Shown: one piece after another, positions 51,536-62,128 of the stretch
How positions within the stretch are numbered: position 1 is the first letter of the stretch
Layout of the letters: each line of letters begins with the position of its first letter
NCBI RefSeq assembly: GCF_900104725.1
Contig: NZ_LT629758.1
Span: 2,356,001 to 2,420,000, forward strand
Length of the DNA: 64,000 nucleotides
Origin: Actinoplanes derwentensis
GTDB taxonomy: Bacteria; Actinomycetota; Actinomycetes; Mycobacteriales; Micromonosporaceae
Direction of reading: 5' to 3'
Notes under the pieces: model-generated
Databases searched by the model: none
What the model was told of the DNA's origin: nothing
The model's input: only the letters and a program-made list of their open reading frames with translations
Position numbers and translations under genes: made by a program

Positions 51536-52510
51536 ATGAGCACGCTCAAGATCGGAAACGTCCTCGAAACGAATGAGGTGAGAGCGATCTCCCGGACACC
51601 GCTGTCGCTGCCCGAACCGCCCGCGCGGGCGCCGGAGTTCGGGCGGGAGTCGCTGATCGCCTGCGAGAGCCTGGTGCGGATCTACCAGACCGGGTCCATC
51701 GAGGTGCAGGCTCTGCAAGGGCTGGATCTGCTGGTCGGCGAGGGTGAGATGGTCGCCGTGGTGGGGGCTTCGGGGTCGGGCAAGTCGACGTTGCTGTCGA
51801 TTCTCGCCGGGATCGACGCGCCGACGGCAGGGCGGGCCCGCGTCGGCGACCGGGACCTGCTGGGCATGTCACGGGGTGACCGGGTGCGGTACCGGCGGGA
51901 CACCGTCGGGTTCGTGCGCCAGCAGACCGCCGCGAACCTGGTGCCCTACCTGACGTCGCGGCAGGTGGTGGAGTTGCCGATGACCGCGGCCCGGGTCAAG
52001 AGCCGGGTGCGCCGGGAGCGAGCCGAACAGCTGCTGAAAGCCCTCGACGTGGCGGACTGCGCGGACCGGCGGCCGGCGCAGATGTCCGGCGGGCAGCAGC
52101 AGCGGGTGGCGATCGCGGTGGCGCTGGCGAACCAGCCGAAGGTGCTGCTGGCCGACGAGCCGACCGGGGAGCTGGACACGGTCACGTCGGCGGGGGTGTT
52201 CGAGGCGATGCGGCACGTGAACCGGGAGTTCGGGGTGACCGTCGTGGTCGTCACCCACGACCCCGAGGTGAGCGGGCAGGTGGAACGGACGATCGCGATC
52301 CGGGACGGGCGGACCAGCAGTGAGGTGCTGCGGCGGACCGAGACCGGCGAGGACGGGGACACACGAGTGATCGCGGAGGAGTACGCGGTGATGGACCGGG
52401 CCGGGCGGATTCAGATCCCCCGCGAGTACCGGGAGGCTCTGGAGCTGACCCGGCGGGTGCGTCTGGCGCTGGAGCCGGACCACGTGACGATCCACTCCGA
52501 CCCGTCGTGA
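51536..52510 (+). CDS. ABC transporter ATPase with C-terminal AbrB-like domain
   Basis: 324 residues from ATG 51536. The MacB/LolD-type ATPase (about 40-260) has Walker A GASGSGKS (77-84), the signature SGGQQ (184-188) and Walker B VLLADE (203-208). After it, residues about 280-320 (EYAVMDRAGRIQIPREYREA) look like a SpoVT/AbrB swapped-hairpin domain, an unusual addition for a transporter subunit. First gene of a four-gene set; its stop overlaps the next start. Confidence 0.88.
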   Translation: MSTLKIGNVLETNEVRAISRTPLSLPEPPARAPEFGRESLIACESLVRIYQTGSIEVQALQGLDLLVGEGEMVAVVGASGSGKSTLLSILAGIDAPTAGRARVGDRDLLGMSRGDRVRYRRDTVGFVRQQTAANLVPYLTSRQVVELPMTAARVKSRVRRERAEQLLKALDVADCADRRPAQMSGGQQQRVAIAVALANQPKVLLADEPTGELDTVTSAGVFEAMRHVNREFGVTVVVVTHDPEVSGQVERTIAIRDGRTSSEVLRRTETGEDGDTRVIAEEYAVMDRAGRIQIPREYREALELTRRVRLALEPDHVTIHSDPS

Positions 52511-53214
52511 CGGCGCTGGTGAGTGTCCGCGACGTGCACCGGCGTTTCGGAGGTAAGAGCAGCGGAAGCGGTAAGGACAGCGGGGACGGCCCGGCGGTCG
52601 TACACGCGCTGCGGGGTGTGTCCTTCGATGTCGAGGCCGGGACCATGGTCGCCCTGGCCGGCCGGTCGGGGTCGGGCAAGACGACGCTGCTGAACGTGAT
52701 CGGCGGCCTCGACAAACCGGACGAGGGCTCGGTGCTGGTCGACGGTGTCGATGTCACGTCGCTGGACGAGGACGGGCTGGCGCGGCTGCGACGGGAGCGG
52801 GTGGCGTACGTGTTCCAGACGTTCGGCCTGATCCCGGTGCTGTCGGCGGCCGAGAACGTGGGTGCCCCGCTGCGTCTCGCGCGGGTCGCGACGGCCGAGC
52901 GGGAGAAACGGGTGGCGCTGCTGCTGGAGCTGGTCGGGCTGGCCGATCACGCGGCGCAGCGGCCCGGTGAGATGTCCGGCGGGCAGCAGCAGCGGGTCGC
53001 CATCGCGCGGGCCCTGGCGGCGTCGCCACGACTGTTGATCGCCGACGAGCCGACCGGTCAGCTGGACGCGGACACCGGGCGGGCCGTGATGGCGCTGCTG
53101 CGTGCGGTGGTCGAGTCCGAAGGTGTCACGGCGATCGTGTCGACCCACGACCCGCTGATGATGGCCTTGGCGGACCGGGTGGTCCGGATCAGCGACGGCC
53201 GGGTGGACGGGTAG
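52507..53214 (+). CDS. ABC transporter ATPase, MacB/LolD type
   Basis: 235 residues from GTG 52507 (GTGA overlap). Walker A GRSGSGKT (52-59), signature SGGQQ (157-161), Walker B LLIADE (176-181) and the H-loop STHDP. A Gly/Ser-rich insertion near residues 15-30 sits before Walker A. It pairs with the FtsX-like permeases downstream; the stop overlaps the permease start by one base. Confidence 0.9.
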   Translation: MTALVSVRDVHRRFGGKSSGSGKDSGDGPAVVHALRGVSFDVEAGTMVALAGRSGSGKTTLLNVIGGLDKPDEGSVLVDGVDVTSLDEDGLARLRRERVAYVFQTFGLIPVLSAAENVGAPLRLARVATAEREKRVALLLELVGLADHAAQRPGEMSGGQQQRVAIARALAASPRLLIADEPTGQLDADTGRAVMALLRAVVESEGVTAIVSTHDPLMMALADRVVRISDGRVDG

Positions 53215-56198
53215 TGCTGATCCGGCGGGCCCGGGCCCAGTGGCCGCTGTTGGCCGCGCTGCTGCTGGTCGTGACGATCGGGTCGACGCTGCTCGGGGTG
53301 TGCGTGCTGCTGGTGACCTCCTCGGCGGACCGGGCGCGGGAGGTGGCGGCGTCGCGGGCGACCGGGACCGAGGTGACCGCCTACACCGTGACGATCGCGG
53401 CGGCGGACGCGGCCGCGGTCGCCGCGGACACCGAGAAGGTACTGGTCGAGGCGCTGCAGCCGTTTCCGGCGGTGCTGAACGGGCGGGCCGCGTCGATCGC
53501 GCGCACGATGCCGGACGTGCCGGGGACGCCGGCGGTGGCGTACCTGGCCGGGGTCGAGGATCTCTTCGATCGCGCCACGCTGGCCGCCGGGCGCTGGCCG
53601 GAGGCCGGCACCGAGACGGTGGTCCTGGAGACCACCGCCCGGCTGTTGGGCCTCTCCCCCGGCAGCCGGGTCCGGCTCGGGCCGGAACTCGGCAACGACC
53701 CGGCGCCGGGGATGACGGTGACGGTGGTCGGGGTGGCGCGGGCGCTGCCCGGGTCCGGCTGGGACCGGGATCCGCTCGGCGGGACCGGCTACGCGGCGAC
53801 CTATCGGGACGGGTCGTCGTTGCAGCCGGCTCGGGCGTTCGGACCGTTTCTGATCGACTACGACGCGCTGCTGGCCGACGGGTCGGCGCTGGCCCGGCTG
53901 GAGGTCACCGCCCGGCCGGATCTGTCCGATCCCGATCATCGTGATCTGGTGCGGGTGGCCGCGTCGGTGCGGGCCGCGGACTCGCGTCTGGCGGCGGTGC
54001 TGGGCGAGCGGGTGCAGATCGAACGGATCAGTTCCCGGTTACCGGCGCTGCTGGTCACCGACGCGGAGCGGCAGCGGGTGACCACGTCGGCGGTGCTGTC
54101 GGTGGCGGTTCTCGGTGCGGTGCTGACCGGGACGGCCCTGGCGCTGGCCGGCCGGCTGACCGCGGGAGTGCGGGCGTCGGAGACGGCGCTGCTGTCCGCG
54201 ATGGGCACGAGCCGGCCGCAACTGGCGGTGCGGGCGGGCGCGGAGGCGGGTCTGCTCGCGCTGATCGGGGCGGCCCTGGCGGTGCCGTTGTCGGCGCTGG
54301 TCCACTCGGCGCTGACCCGGATCGCGCCGTTGGCCGGGGCCGGGCTGGCTGCCGATCCGCAGGTCACCGCGGTGCAAGCGGGTGTGGTGTTCGGTGGGGC
54401 GCTCCTGTTCGCGGCCCTGTCGACGCGCACCGGCGCGCAGGAGTGGCCGTCGATCGCGCGGGCCGGCGGTGACCTCGCACTGGCCGTACTGGCCATCGGT
54501 GGTTGGTGGCAGTTGCGGTCGACCGAGTCGACCGGCGTCGACGCGGTGCGGGTGCTGGCTCCGGGGCTGCTGCTGGTGGCGGGGTGCGCGCTGGTGTTGC
54601 GGCTGGTGCCGCCGGCGCTGAACGCCGCGGACCGGCTGGCCCGGCGGGCCCGGGGCCTGGCGATGCCGCTCGCGGTGTTCGAGGCGGCGCGGCGGCCACG
54701 GGCGACGGCGGCGGGGCTGCTGGTCACTCTGGGCTGTGCGGCGGCGACGTTCGCGGTGGCTTTCGGCGGTACGTGGCAGCAGTCCCAAACTGATCAGGCC
54801 GACCTGGCCGTCGGCACGGATCTGGCGATCACCCTGTCCACGCCGGCGCTCGCCGGGCAGGGGCAGCAGATCGTCGACGTGGTCGGCGGCCGGATCAGCC
54901 CGGCGACCGATCGTGGGGTGGCGGTCGGGCAGTGGCTGGGCGCCGGTGAACCGCCCCGGCTGGTGGCCGTCGACCGGGGGACAGCGGCTCCGGTGGCCGG
55001 CATCGCGGTCACCGAGGGTGCGGTCATCCGGATGACCGTGTCGAGGAACCGGGGCGTGTCGATCACCCCGCACCTGGTCCTCGAGGATTCCACCGGACTG
55101 CGCACCACGTGTGTCGCCGCCGCGGTGCCGCTCGACGGGCGTACCCATCCGATCTCCGCCTGTGTCCCCGCCGGAGGCCTGCAACTGGTGGCGGTGATGC
55201 TGCCGGTGACTCCCGACGAGTTCAGCTTCGAACCGAGGGCCGACATCGACATCGCGGTCGACCTGGCCGTTCCGGGGCGCGGCACCTGGCTCGCGACGTC
55301 CGTCGAGCCGTTCGCGAACCAGCTCACCGCACCGACGGTGACCGCCACCGGAACGGCGCTGCGGATGACGGCGACCGTGCAGATCGGCGGTAACCCGGAC
55401 GCCGCCCGCAATCTGGTGGCGACCGCCTTCGGAGATCCGGGCCGGGTTCCGGTGGCCGTCTCCGAACGGTTCGCCGTCGAGCTGTCACTGCGGCCCGGCG
55501 CCGACCTGGACCTCATGGTCGGCACCACGGCACTGCCGGTGACGATCACGGAGGTCGTGCCCGCCGTGCCGTCCGCACCGGGCGCGCCCGCGCTGTTCGC
55601 CGACATCGACACGGTGTCGCGGGCGCTGCTGCTGCGCGGCGACCCGCAGTACCCGATCGACGCCTGGTGGATCACCGATCCGGCCGACGCCCCGGCCGCG
55701 GCGGGGCTCCATCTCGGCGACAGCGTGACGCGTACCGGTGAGGCCGCCCGCCTGAGCAACGGTCCCACCGCGGCGGCGCTCCCGGCGATGCTGCGGCTGC
55801 TGACCCCGGCCGCGCTGCTGCTGGTGCTCGCCGGGCTGATCCTGCACGTGACCTGCGATCTGCAGGCCCGCGCGGTGGAGGTGGCCCGGTTGCGGGGCCT
55901 CGGCATGAGCCGCCGGGACATCCGCGTCACGCTGCTCGGGCAGCACGGTCTCGTGCTGGTTCCGCTGCTCACCGCCGGGACCCTGGTCGGCGCGCTGGCG
56001 ACGTGGACGATCGGGCCGCTGCTCGTCCGCTCGGAATCCGGGGCGGCCCCGTTCCCCGCCGTGGTCCCGGTCTGGCCGTGGGCGGCCGAAGCGTCACTGC
56101 TCGCGGTGTTGTTCGCGGCATCGTTACTGGCCGTGACCGTAGTTGTGGTGATCCAGTCGCGGCGGGCCGACGCCGCACATCTGAGGGTGGCGTCGTGA
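53214..56198 (+). CDS. FtsX-like ABC permease, long form
   Basis: 994 residues from GTG 53214. One membrane helix near the start (about 10-35) is followed by a large external domain, four to five helices in the middle (about 280-480, with a MacB/FtsX pattern such as ALLSAMGTSRPQLAVRAGAEAG), a second external domain, and three or four helices at the C-terminus (LLLVLAGLILHVTCDLQ, VARLRGLGMSRRDIRVTLLGQHG). The two coupling-helix patterns fit a duplicated FtsX unit. Together with the two ATPases it probably exports or releases a lipid- or peptide-type substrate. Confidence 0.85.
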   Translation: MLIRRARAQWPLLAALLLVVTIGSTLLGVCVLLVTSSADRAREVAASRATGTEVTAYTVTIAAADAAAVAADTEKVLVEALQPFPAVLNGRAASIARTMPDVPGTPAVAYLAGVEDLFDRATLAAGRWPEAGTETVVLETTARLLGLSPGSRVRLGPELGNDPAPGMTVTVVGVARALPGSGWDRDPLGGTGYAATYRDGSSLQPARAFGPFLIDYDALLADGSALARLEVTARPDLSDPDHRDLVRVAASVRAADSRLAAVLGERVQIERISSRLPALLVTDAERQRVTTSAVLSVAVLGAVLTGTALALAGRLTAGVRASETALLSAMGTSRPQLAVRAGAEAGLLALIGAALAVPLSALVHSALTRIAPLAGAGLAADPQVTAVQAGVVFGGALLFAALSTRTGAQEWPSIARAGGDLALAVLAIGGWWQLRSTESTGVDAVRVLAPGLLLVAGCALVLRLVPPALNAADRLARRARGLAMPLAVFEAARRPRATAAGLLVTLGCAAATFAVAFGGTWQQSQTDQADLAVGTDLAITLSTPALAGQGQQIVDVVGGRISPATDRGVAVGQWLGAGEPPRLVAVDRGTAAPVAGIAVTEGAVIRMTVSRNRGVSITPHLVLEDSTGLRTTCVAAAVPLDGRTHPISACVPAGGLQLVAVMLPVTPDEFSFEPRADIDIAVDLAVPGRGTWLATSVEPFANQLTAPTVTATGTALRMTATVQIGGNPDAARNLVATAFGDPGRVPVAVSERFAVELSLRPGADLDLMVGTTALPVTITEVVPAVPSAPGAPALFADIDTVSRALLLRGDPQYPIDAWWITDPADAPAAAGLHLGDSVTRTGEAARLSNGPTAAALPAMLRLLTPAALLLVLAGLILHVTCDLQARAVEVARLRGLGMSRRDIRVTLLGQHGLVLVPLLTAGTLVGALATWTIGPLLVRSESGAAPFPAVVPVWPWAAEASLLAVLFAASLLAVTVVVVIQSRRADAAHLRVAS

Positions 56199-58759
56199 GT
56201 CTGCACTGGGCCGGTATTCGCGGGCGGGCGCGGGCCGACGCCGGGCCGCTGCTGCTGGTGGCGGTCGTGGTCACCCTGGTCAGCGCCCTCTCCGGGGCGA
56301 TCCCGGTGCTGGCGGGCGACACCGCCGACGCCGCCGTCCGGGACGCGGTGCGCCGGGCCGGACCGGCCGCCGACACGACGGTGCAGGCCCGTTGGGAACC
56401 CGACTACGGGATGACCGGGCGGCTGCGGATGCCCCGGCTCGCCGACGACATCGCCGATCTGCGGGCCCGGTCCTCCGACGAACTCGGCCCCGCACTACGG
56501 CCGGTGATGCTGCCGCCGGTCTCCTCGGTGATCACGCCGACCCTGAAGATCACCGACGGCAGCGTGCTGCGGACCCTCCGGATGGCCTACCTGTCCGGCG
56601 ACGGCGACGGGCCGCGCGTCGACTGGGTGGCCGGCGCCGAACCCGCGCCGGCCGAGGAGGGCCAGTTCGAGGTCGGCGAGGACCAGCAGCCCTGGCGGGT
56701 CCAGGTCGGCGTCTCCGAGACGGTGGCAACCACGATGGGGGTACGGCCGGGCACCGTCCTGAAAGTCGCCGACGACCGCGGCAACCCGAAGAACGTACAG
56801 GTCAGTGGCATCTTCCGGGCCGTCGACAGCACCGATCCGGGGTGGCGGACCGCGCCGTGGCTGCTGAACCCGGGCACCGGCCTGGACGGGGCCGGCACCA
56901 CCCGCTTCGGCGGGCTGCTGTCGGCCGGGTCGCTGCCGGACGCGCGGCTGGCGTTCGACGAGGACCAGTTGCGGCGCACGATCACCTTCTCCCCCGACCC
57001 GGCGAGACTCACCTGGGACGGGGCGCGGCGGATCATCGACAGCACGGTGCAGTTGGAGGCCACCTCGGCGTCGTCGAGCAACTTCGACACGTCCTCGACC
57101 TGGCAGTCCGGGCTCGACAGTGTCCTCAAGGAGGTGGCCGCGCAGATCGAGGCCGCCACGGTTCAGGCGTCGGTGCTGCTCACCGCGTTGCTGGCCGGGG
57201 CGGCGCTGGTCCTGATGCTGGCTGCCGAACTCGTGGTACGGCGCCGGTCGGCGGCCCTGGTGCTCGGGCGGCAGCGGGGCGTGTCGTTGCCGGCGCTCGG
57301 GGCGGAGCTGCTGCTGGAGTCACTGACCGTCGCGGTGACCGCCGCCGGGGCGGGGTGCGCGATCGCGTACGCCGTCACGGGCGGTGTCGGCTGGGCGTGG
57401 ACGATTCCGGTGCTGTTGGTGGCGGCGCTGGCCGTCCCGGCGTACGCCATCGTGGTCGCCGGCCGGGCCACCAGCGACCGGAGGACGCCCGCGAACCGCG
57501 CCGCCCGCCGCTGGATCGCCGTCACCGCCTTATTGCGGCGGCTCGCCGCCGAAATGACCGTCCTCGCCGCCGCGGCTCTCGCCCTGGTCGCGCTGCATCA
57601 GCGGGGTCTGGAGACCGGGCTGCCCACGGCCGCGCCCACGCTCGCGGTGATCGTCGGTGGCCTGCTGCTGGTTCGGGTGTTGCCGCTGGTCACCGGCGCG
57701 GGCCTACGGTTGGCGCTGCGGTCCCGGTGGTCGTTGCCGGTCTTCGGTACGGCCCAGGCCGCGGCCGTGTCCCGGCGGGTCCTGCCGGTGCTGGCGCTGT
57801 CCGGATCGGCCGCGTTGGCGACGTTCGCCCTGGTCCTGGGCGCGACGGTGGAACGCGGGCTGGAGGACGGGGCCCGGGTCACGGTCGGGGCGGACGCCCG
57901 CGTCGACCTGGACGCCGACGCCGACGCCGCCACGGTCGCCGAGGCGCAGCGGATCGCCGCGGTCCCCGGCGTCACCGCGGTCGTCACCGGTCAGGTTATC
58001 GACGGTGCGCGGGTGGTCGCGGACGGCAAGGTCACGCCGGTACGGCTGGTGATCGTGGACCGACCGTCACCCGTACTGGCACGCGGTGCGCTGCGGCCCG
58101 GGATGGCCCTGGACATCCCGCAGGACGGGGCGCCCGGCATCCGGGTCGTGGCCACCGGCGTGGCGCCCGCGGTCGGCGGCGCCACCGACGTCCTGATCGT
58201 CGGCACCGGATCCGGTGTCCCCAGCGCGCCGAACACCATCTGGGTCGACGGTCCCGGCGCCGCGTCGGCGGTCTCCGGGCTTCCCGCGGTGCTGCGTTCC
58301 GCGGTTCTGGCGTCCCGGCAGACCGCGCCGCTGGTGGCCGGGCTCGTCGGGTTGACCTGGGTGACCGCGGTGTTCCTGCTGGTGGCCGGGTTGCTGGGGT
58401 TCGCGCTGGCGGCCGCGGCCGGGGCTCCGGAGCGGTGGCAGACGTTGAGCCGGTTGCGGACGCTCGGGCTGACACCCCGCGACGCGCGGCGGGTGGCGGC
58501 GGGTTCGCTGCTGCCGTTGGCGCTGCTCGCGGCGGTGGGCGGGCCGCTGCTCGGGGTCGGGGTCGTGCTGCTGGTGGCCGGGCCGCTCGGGTTGTCGCTG
58601 CTGACCGGTCAGGTCGACACCCCGGCGCTGGTGCTGCCGTGGGCATGGATCACGGTGGTGGCGGCCGGGTTCCCGGTTCTGGTGGCCGTGGTGGTGCGCG
58701 CCGAATCGGTGGTCCGGCGCCGTCTGCGCCTGGCCGACGTGCTGCGGGTCGGCGGCTGA
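56195..58759 (+). CDS. FtsX-like ABC permease
   Basis: 854 residues from GTG 56195 overlapping the previous stop (GTGA). It begins with an N-terminal helix (ADAGPLLLVAVVVTLVSALSG), then an external domain (about 50-320), a block of helices with the coupling motif VLGRQRGVSLPALGAELLL, a second external part, and C-terminal helices (TLSRLRTLGLTPRDARRVAAG). Same duplicated FtsX layout as its neighbour; the two probably form a heterodimer served by the two ATPases. Confidence 0.85.
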   Translation: MSLHWAGIRGRARADAGPLLLVAVVVTLVSALSGAIPVLAGDTADAAVRDAVRRAGPAADTTVQARWEPDYGMTGRLRMPRLADDIADLRARSSDELGPALRPVMLPPVSSVITPTLKITDGSVLRTLRMAYLSGDGDGPRVDWVAGAEPAPAEEGQFEVGEDQQPWRVQVGVSETVATTMGVRPGTVLKVADDRGNPKNVQVSGIFRAVDSTDPGWRTAPWLLNPGTGLDGAGTTRFGGLLSAGSLPDARLAFDEDQLRRTITFSPDPARLTWDGARRIIDSTVQLEATSASSSNFDTSSTWQSGLDSVLKEVAAQIEAATVQASVLLTALLAGAALVLMLAAELVVRRRSAALVLGRQRGVSLPALGAELLLESLTVAVTAAGAGCAIAYAVTGGVGWAWTIPVLLVAALAVPAYAIVVAGRATSDRRTPANRAARRWIAVTALLRRLAAEMTVLAAAALALVALHQRGLETGLPTAAPTLAVIVGGLLLVRVLPLVTGAGLRLALRSRWSLPVFGTAQAAAVSRRVLPVLALSGSAALATFALVLGATVERGLEDGARVTVGADARVDLDADADAATVAEAQRIAAVPGVTAVVTGQVIDGARVVADGKVTPVRLVIVDRPSPVLARGALRPGMALDIPQDGAPGIRVVATGVAPAVGGATDVLIVGTGSGVPSAPNTIWVDGPGAASAVSGLPAVLRSAVLASRQTAPLVAGLVGLTWVTAVFLLVAGLLGFALAAAAGAPERWQTLSRLRTLGLTPRDARRVAAGSLLPLALLAAVGGPLLGVGVVLLVAGPLGLSLLTGQVDTPALVLPWAWITVVAAGFPVLVAVVVRAESVVRRRLRLADVLRVGG

Positions 58760-59018
58760 ACACGGCTGTGACCTGCCACGACACGTGCCGGGGCGGCGCA
58801 TGTGCCGCCTCGGCCAGGTCGGTTCGGGGGCGGCGGTACGCTGTCCTCACGGCGCGGCGGTAGTCGCCTCGCTGTAGCCGGGCCGTGCGGGCTCGGGCTG
58901 ACGCCGTTGGTTCGCCAGAGCAAGCCGACTCACAGGCTGCGGGTGGTAGGCACCTCGGACAGTCGAACGTAACGGTCGTTACGCTGGATCAACAGCAGAA
59001 CAAGGAATGTGGCAGCAC

Positions 59019-59378
59019 ATGATCGACATGCAGGAATTCGCCCGGAGGCTGAGCACCCTTGGATCCAAGTCGTTCACCAGCGATGACGTCGTAGATCTCG
59101 CGATCGCCGCCGATCTGCGGATCAGTTCCGAGCTCGAGATCGACGCGGCTCTGGCGCAGCGCCTGCTCGACCGGGTCTCACCCCCGGTCACGGTCACCGG
59201 GGCGCAGATCGCGGCGACGGAGTGGCCACCGCCGATCTCCAGTCGCCCCGCGGCTCCGCCGGTGGCGTTCTCCAGCCCCGGTGCCGTCGACGCGCCCAAG
59301 GACATGCCGGCCCGGTCCCGCACCTCGGGTCCGGCGCGTCACGGACGACGGCCGGACTCCCGGCGAAACGGGAGATGA
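59019..59378 (+). CDS. Hypothetical protein
   Basis: 119 residues from ATG 59019 (an ATG at 59007 is an alternative, following AAGGA). The N-terminal 55 residues are helical (MQEFARRLSTLGSKSF, IAADLRISSELEIDAALAQRLLD) and the C-terminal half is Pro/Arg/Ser-rich and probably disordered. No domain recognised. The coding signal is weaker than in neighbouring genes; the 259-bp gap before it contains no other gene. Confidence 0.45.
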   Translation: MIDMQEFARRLSTLGSKSFTSDDVVDLAIAADLRISSELEIDAALAQRLLDRVSPPVTVTGAQIAATEWPPPISSRPAAPPVAFSSPGAVDAPKDMPARSRTSGPARHGRRPDSRRNGR

Positions 59379-59428
59379 CTCCGCTGCCCACTGCACACCG
59401 TGGACGGCATGCGTAACGATCGTCTTCG

Positions 59429-60341
<913 letters not shown>

Positions 60342-60347
60342 TCGTTC

Positions 60348-60878
60348 ATGCACCTGATGACGACATTGCTCCTGTCCCTCACCGCGACCTGGACACCGGT
60401 CACCGCACCGGCGCGGCTCACGCTGGCCGCCGACGCCGTCGGCCGGGTGGCTGTCGGCGGGCCGGCCGCCACGATGAGAGCCGAGGTGACCGCGGTGTTC
60501 GGGCGGCCGACCCGGGTGCGGAAGATGACTCCCTGCGAACTCGCCGGGCCGACCGACATCAGGCAACGCGCTTTCGTCTGGAAGAACCTGACCGTCACGG
60601 TGGCGTCGAAAGCGGGCGCGCCCGAGACGGTGGCCGCCTGGAGTGTCGTTCCGGGCCGGCTGTCGGCACGGCTGGACATGCCGTACCGGGTGGGCACCGC
60701 CACGAGCGTGCGCCGGGCGCTGACCATGATCCCGAGGGCCACCGGCGACTACGACGAGGTGTTCGGGTTCTTCGGGATCCGCACCCCGGCCGCGCCGGAT
60801 CTGCTGTGGACCGGCACCGAACGCGACGGGTCGGGCCTGGTCACCCGGATCGACAGTCACCCGGCCTTCTGCGAATGA
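60348..60878 (+). CDS. Secreted protein of unknown function
   Basis: 176 residues from ATG 60348. The N-terminal 20 residues (MTTLLLSLTATWTPVTAPA) form a probable signal peptide though the h-region is short. The rest looks like a single globular domain with two cysteines (about 65 and 175). No family recognised. It follows the WD40 relic by six bases, and converges on the ene-reductase gene. Confidence 0.6.
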   Translation: MHLMTTLLLSLTATWTPVTAPARLTLAADAVGRVAVGGPAATMRAEVTAVFGRPTRVRKMTPCELAGPTDIRQRAFVWKNLTVTVASKAGAPETVAAWSVVPGRLSARLDMPYRVGTATSVRRALTMIPRATGDYDEVFGFFGIRTPAAPDLLWTGTERDGSGLVTRIDSHPAFCE

Positions 60879-60893
60879 CCGCGGTTCGACAGG

Positions 60894-62006
60894 TCACCAG
60901 CCGGCCCGCCAGAGCTGCGGCGCGTGCGGGATCTCGGTGCGGGGCACACCGAGCCGGGCCGCGGCCGACGCGGCCCAGTGCGGGTCACGCAGGGCCGCCC
61001 GGCCGATCGACACCGCGTGCGCCTGACCGGTGGCCAGGATCGTCTCGGCCTGGACCGCGTCGACGACGAGCCCCACCGCGCTCACCACCACCGGTCTGCC
61101 GGCGAGCTGCCGGGTCAACTCGGCGGCCAACGGCACCTGATAGCCGGGACCGACGGGGATCTCCGCGCCGCCGCCGAGCCCACCGGAGGAGACGTCCACC
61201 CAGGTCACACCGTGTTCATCGGCGAGCCGGCGCAGCAGCCGCGCCGTGGCGTGCACGTCCCATCCGCCGTCCACCCAGTCGGTGGCGCTGACCCGGATGC
61301 CGAGCGGCTTGTGCGCCGGCCAGACCTCGCGCACCGCGGCGGCCACCTCGCGGGTGAACCGGGTACGGCCGTACTCGTCACCGCCGTACCCGTCGGTACG
61401 GGTGTTCGTCAGCGGCGACAGGAACTGGTGCATCAGGTAGCCGTGGGCGGCGTGCAACTGGATCGCGTCGTAACCGGCCGCGTCCGCTCGCCGGGCCGCG
61501 GCGGCGAACGCGGCGACGACTTCGGCGATCTCCGGCGTGCTCAGCCCTTTCGCCGCGTCGAGTCCCGGTAGCACCGGGCCGTCGACGGCGCCGACCGCGG
61601 TCCAGCCGCCGACCGCGACGGGCACCGTGCCGGACGGCTGGCCGGGCAGCGCCGGATAGGTCGACGCCTTACCGCCGGCGTGGCCGAGTTGCACCGCGGC
61701 GGCAACGCCCTGCGAGCGCAGGAAGCTGACGATGCGCTGATGGGCCCGCTGCTGGGCGTCGTCGTAGAGGCCGACGTCGCGCGCGCTGATCCGGCCGCGC
61801 GCTTCGACGCCGGTGGCCTCGACGGTGACCAGGCCGAACCCGCCGGCCGCGAAGGCGCCCAGGTGCTGCAGATGCCAGTCGGTGGGCACACCGTCCTCGG
61901 CGTCGATGACGTACTGGCACATCGGCGCGATGATCGCCCGGTTACGCAGGGCAAGCCCCGGCCCCTGCGGCGCGGGCAGAGTGAGCGGCGTGAAAAGCAA
62001 CGGCAT
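60894..62006 (-). CDS. NADPH dehydrogenase-type Old Yellow Enzyme (YqjM-like)
   Basis: 370 residues, ATG at 62006. Markers of the thermophilic-like OYE class: Cys near residue 30 in IIAPMCQYV, the QLGHAGGKAS loop (about 105-114), and the His-x-x-His pair in LHAAHGYLMHQFL (about 184-196) followed by SPLTNTRTDGYGG. The enzyme reduces activated alkenes with bound FMN and NADPH. It differs in class from the enzyme at 28081, which has His-x-x-Asn. Confidence 0.9.
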   Translation of the reverse strand: MPLLFTPLTLPAPQGPGLALRNRAIIAPMCQYVIDAEDGVPTDWHLQHLGAFAAGGFGLVTVEATGVEARGRISARDVGLYDDAQQRAHQRIVSFLRSQGVAAAVQLGHAGGKASTYPALPGQPSGTVPVAVGGWTAVGAVDGPVLPGLDAAKGLSTPEIAEVVAAFAAAARRADAAGYDAIQLHAAHGYLMHQFLSPLTNTRTDGYGGDEYGRTRFTREVAAAVREVWPAHKPLGIRVSATDWVDGGWDVHATARLLRRLADEHGVTWVDVSSGGLGGGAEIPVGPGYQVPLAAELTRQLAGRPVVVSAVGLVVDAVQAETILATGQAHAVSIGRAALRDPHWAASAAARLGVPRTEIPHAPQLWRAGW

Positions 62007-62128
62007 GGCGAACCCGGCTCCTAGATACTCTGTTTACCTTCCGCCAGGAAAAGTAATCGCCGGCAGGCGCGCGCCACCAGCTGACCCCGTCGGTACCGGA
62101 TGGTTTCGGGATCCGGTCTAATCACGGC

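Noticed and set aside
56392..58863. 823-residue plus-strand frame
   Set aside because: Out-of-frame reading of the FtsX-like permease; Arg/Gly-rich.
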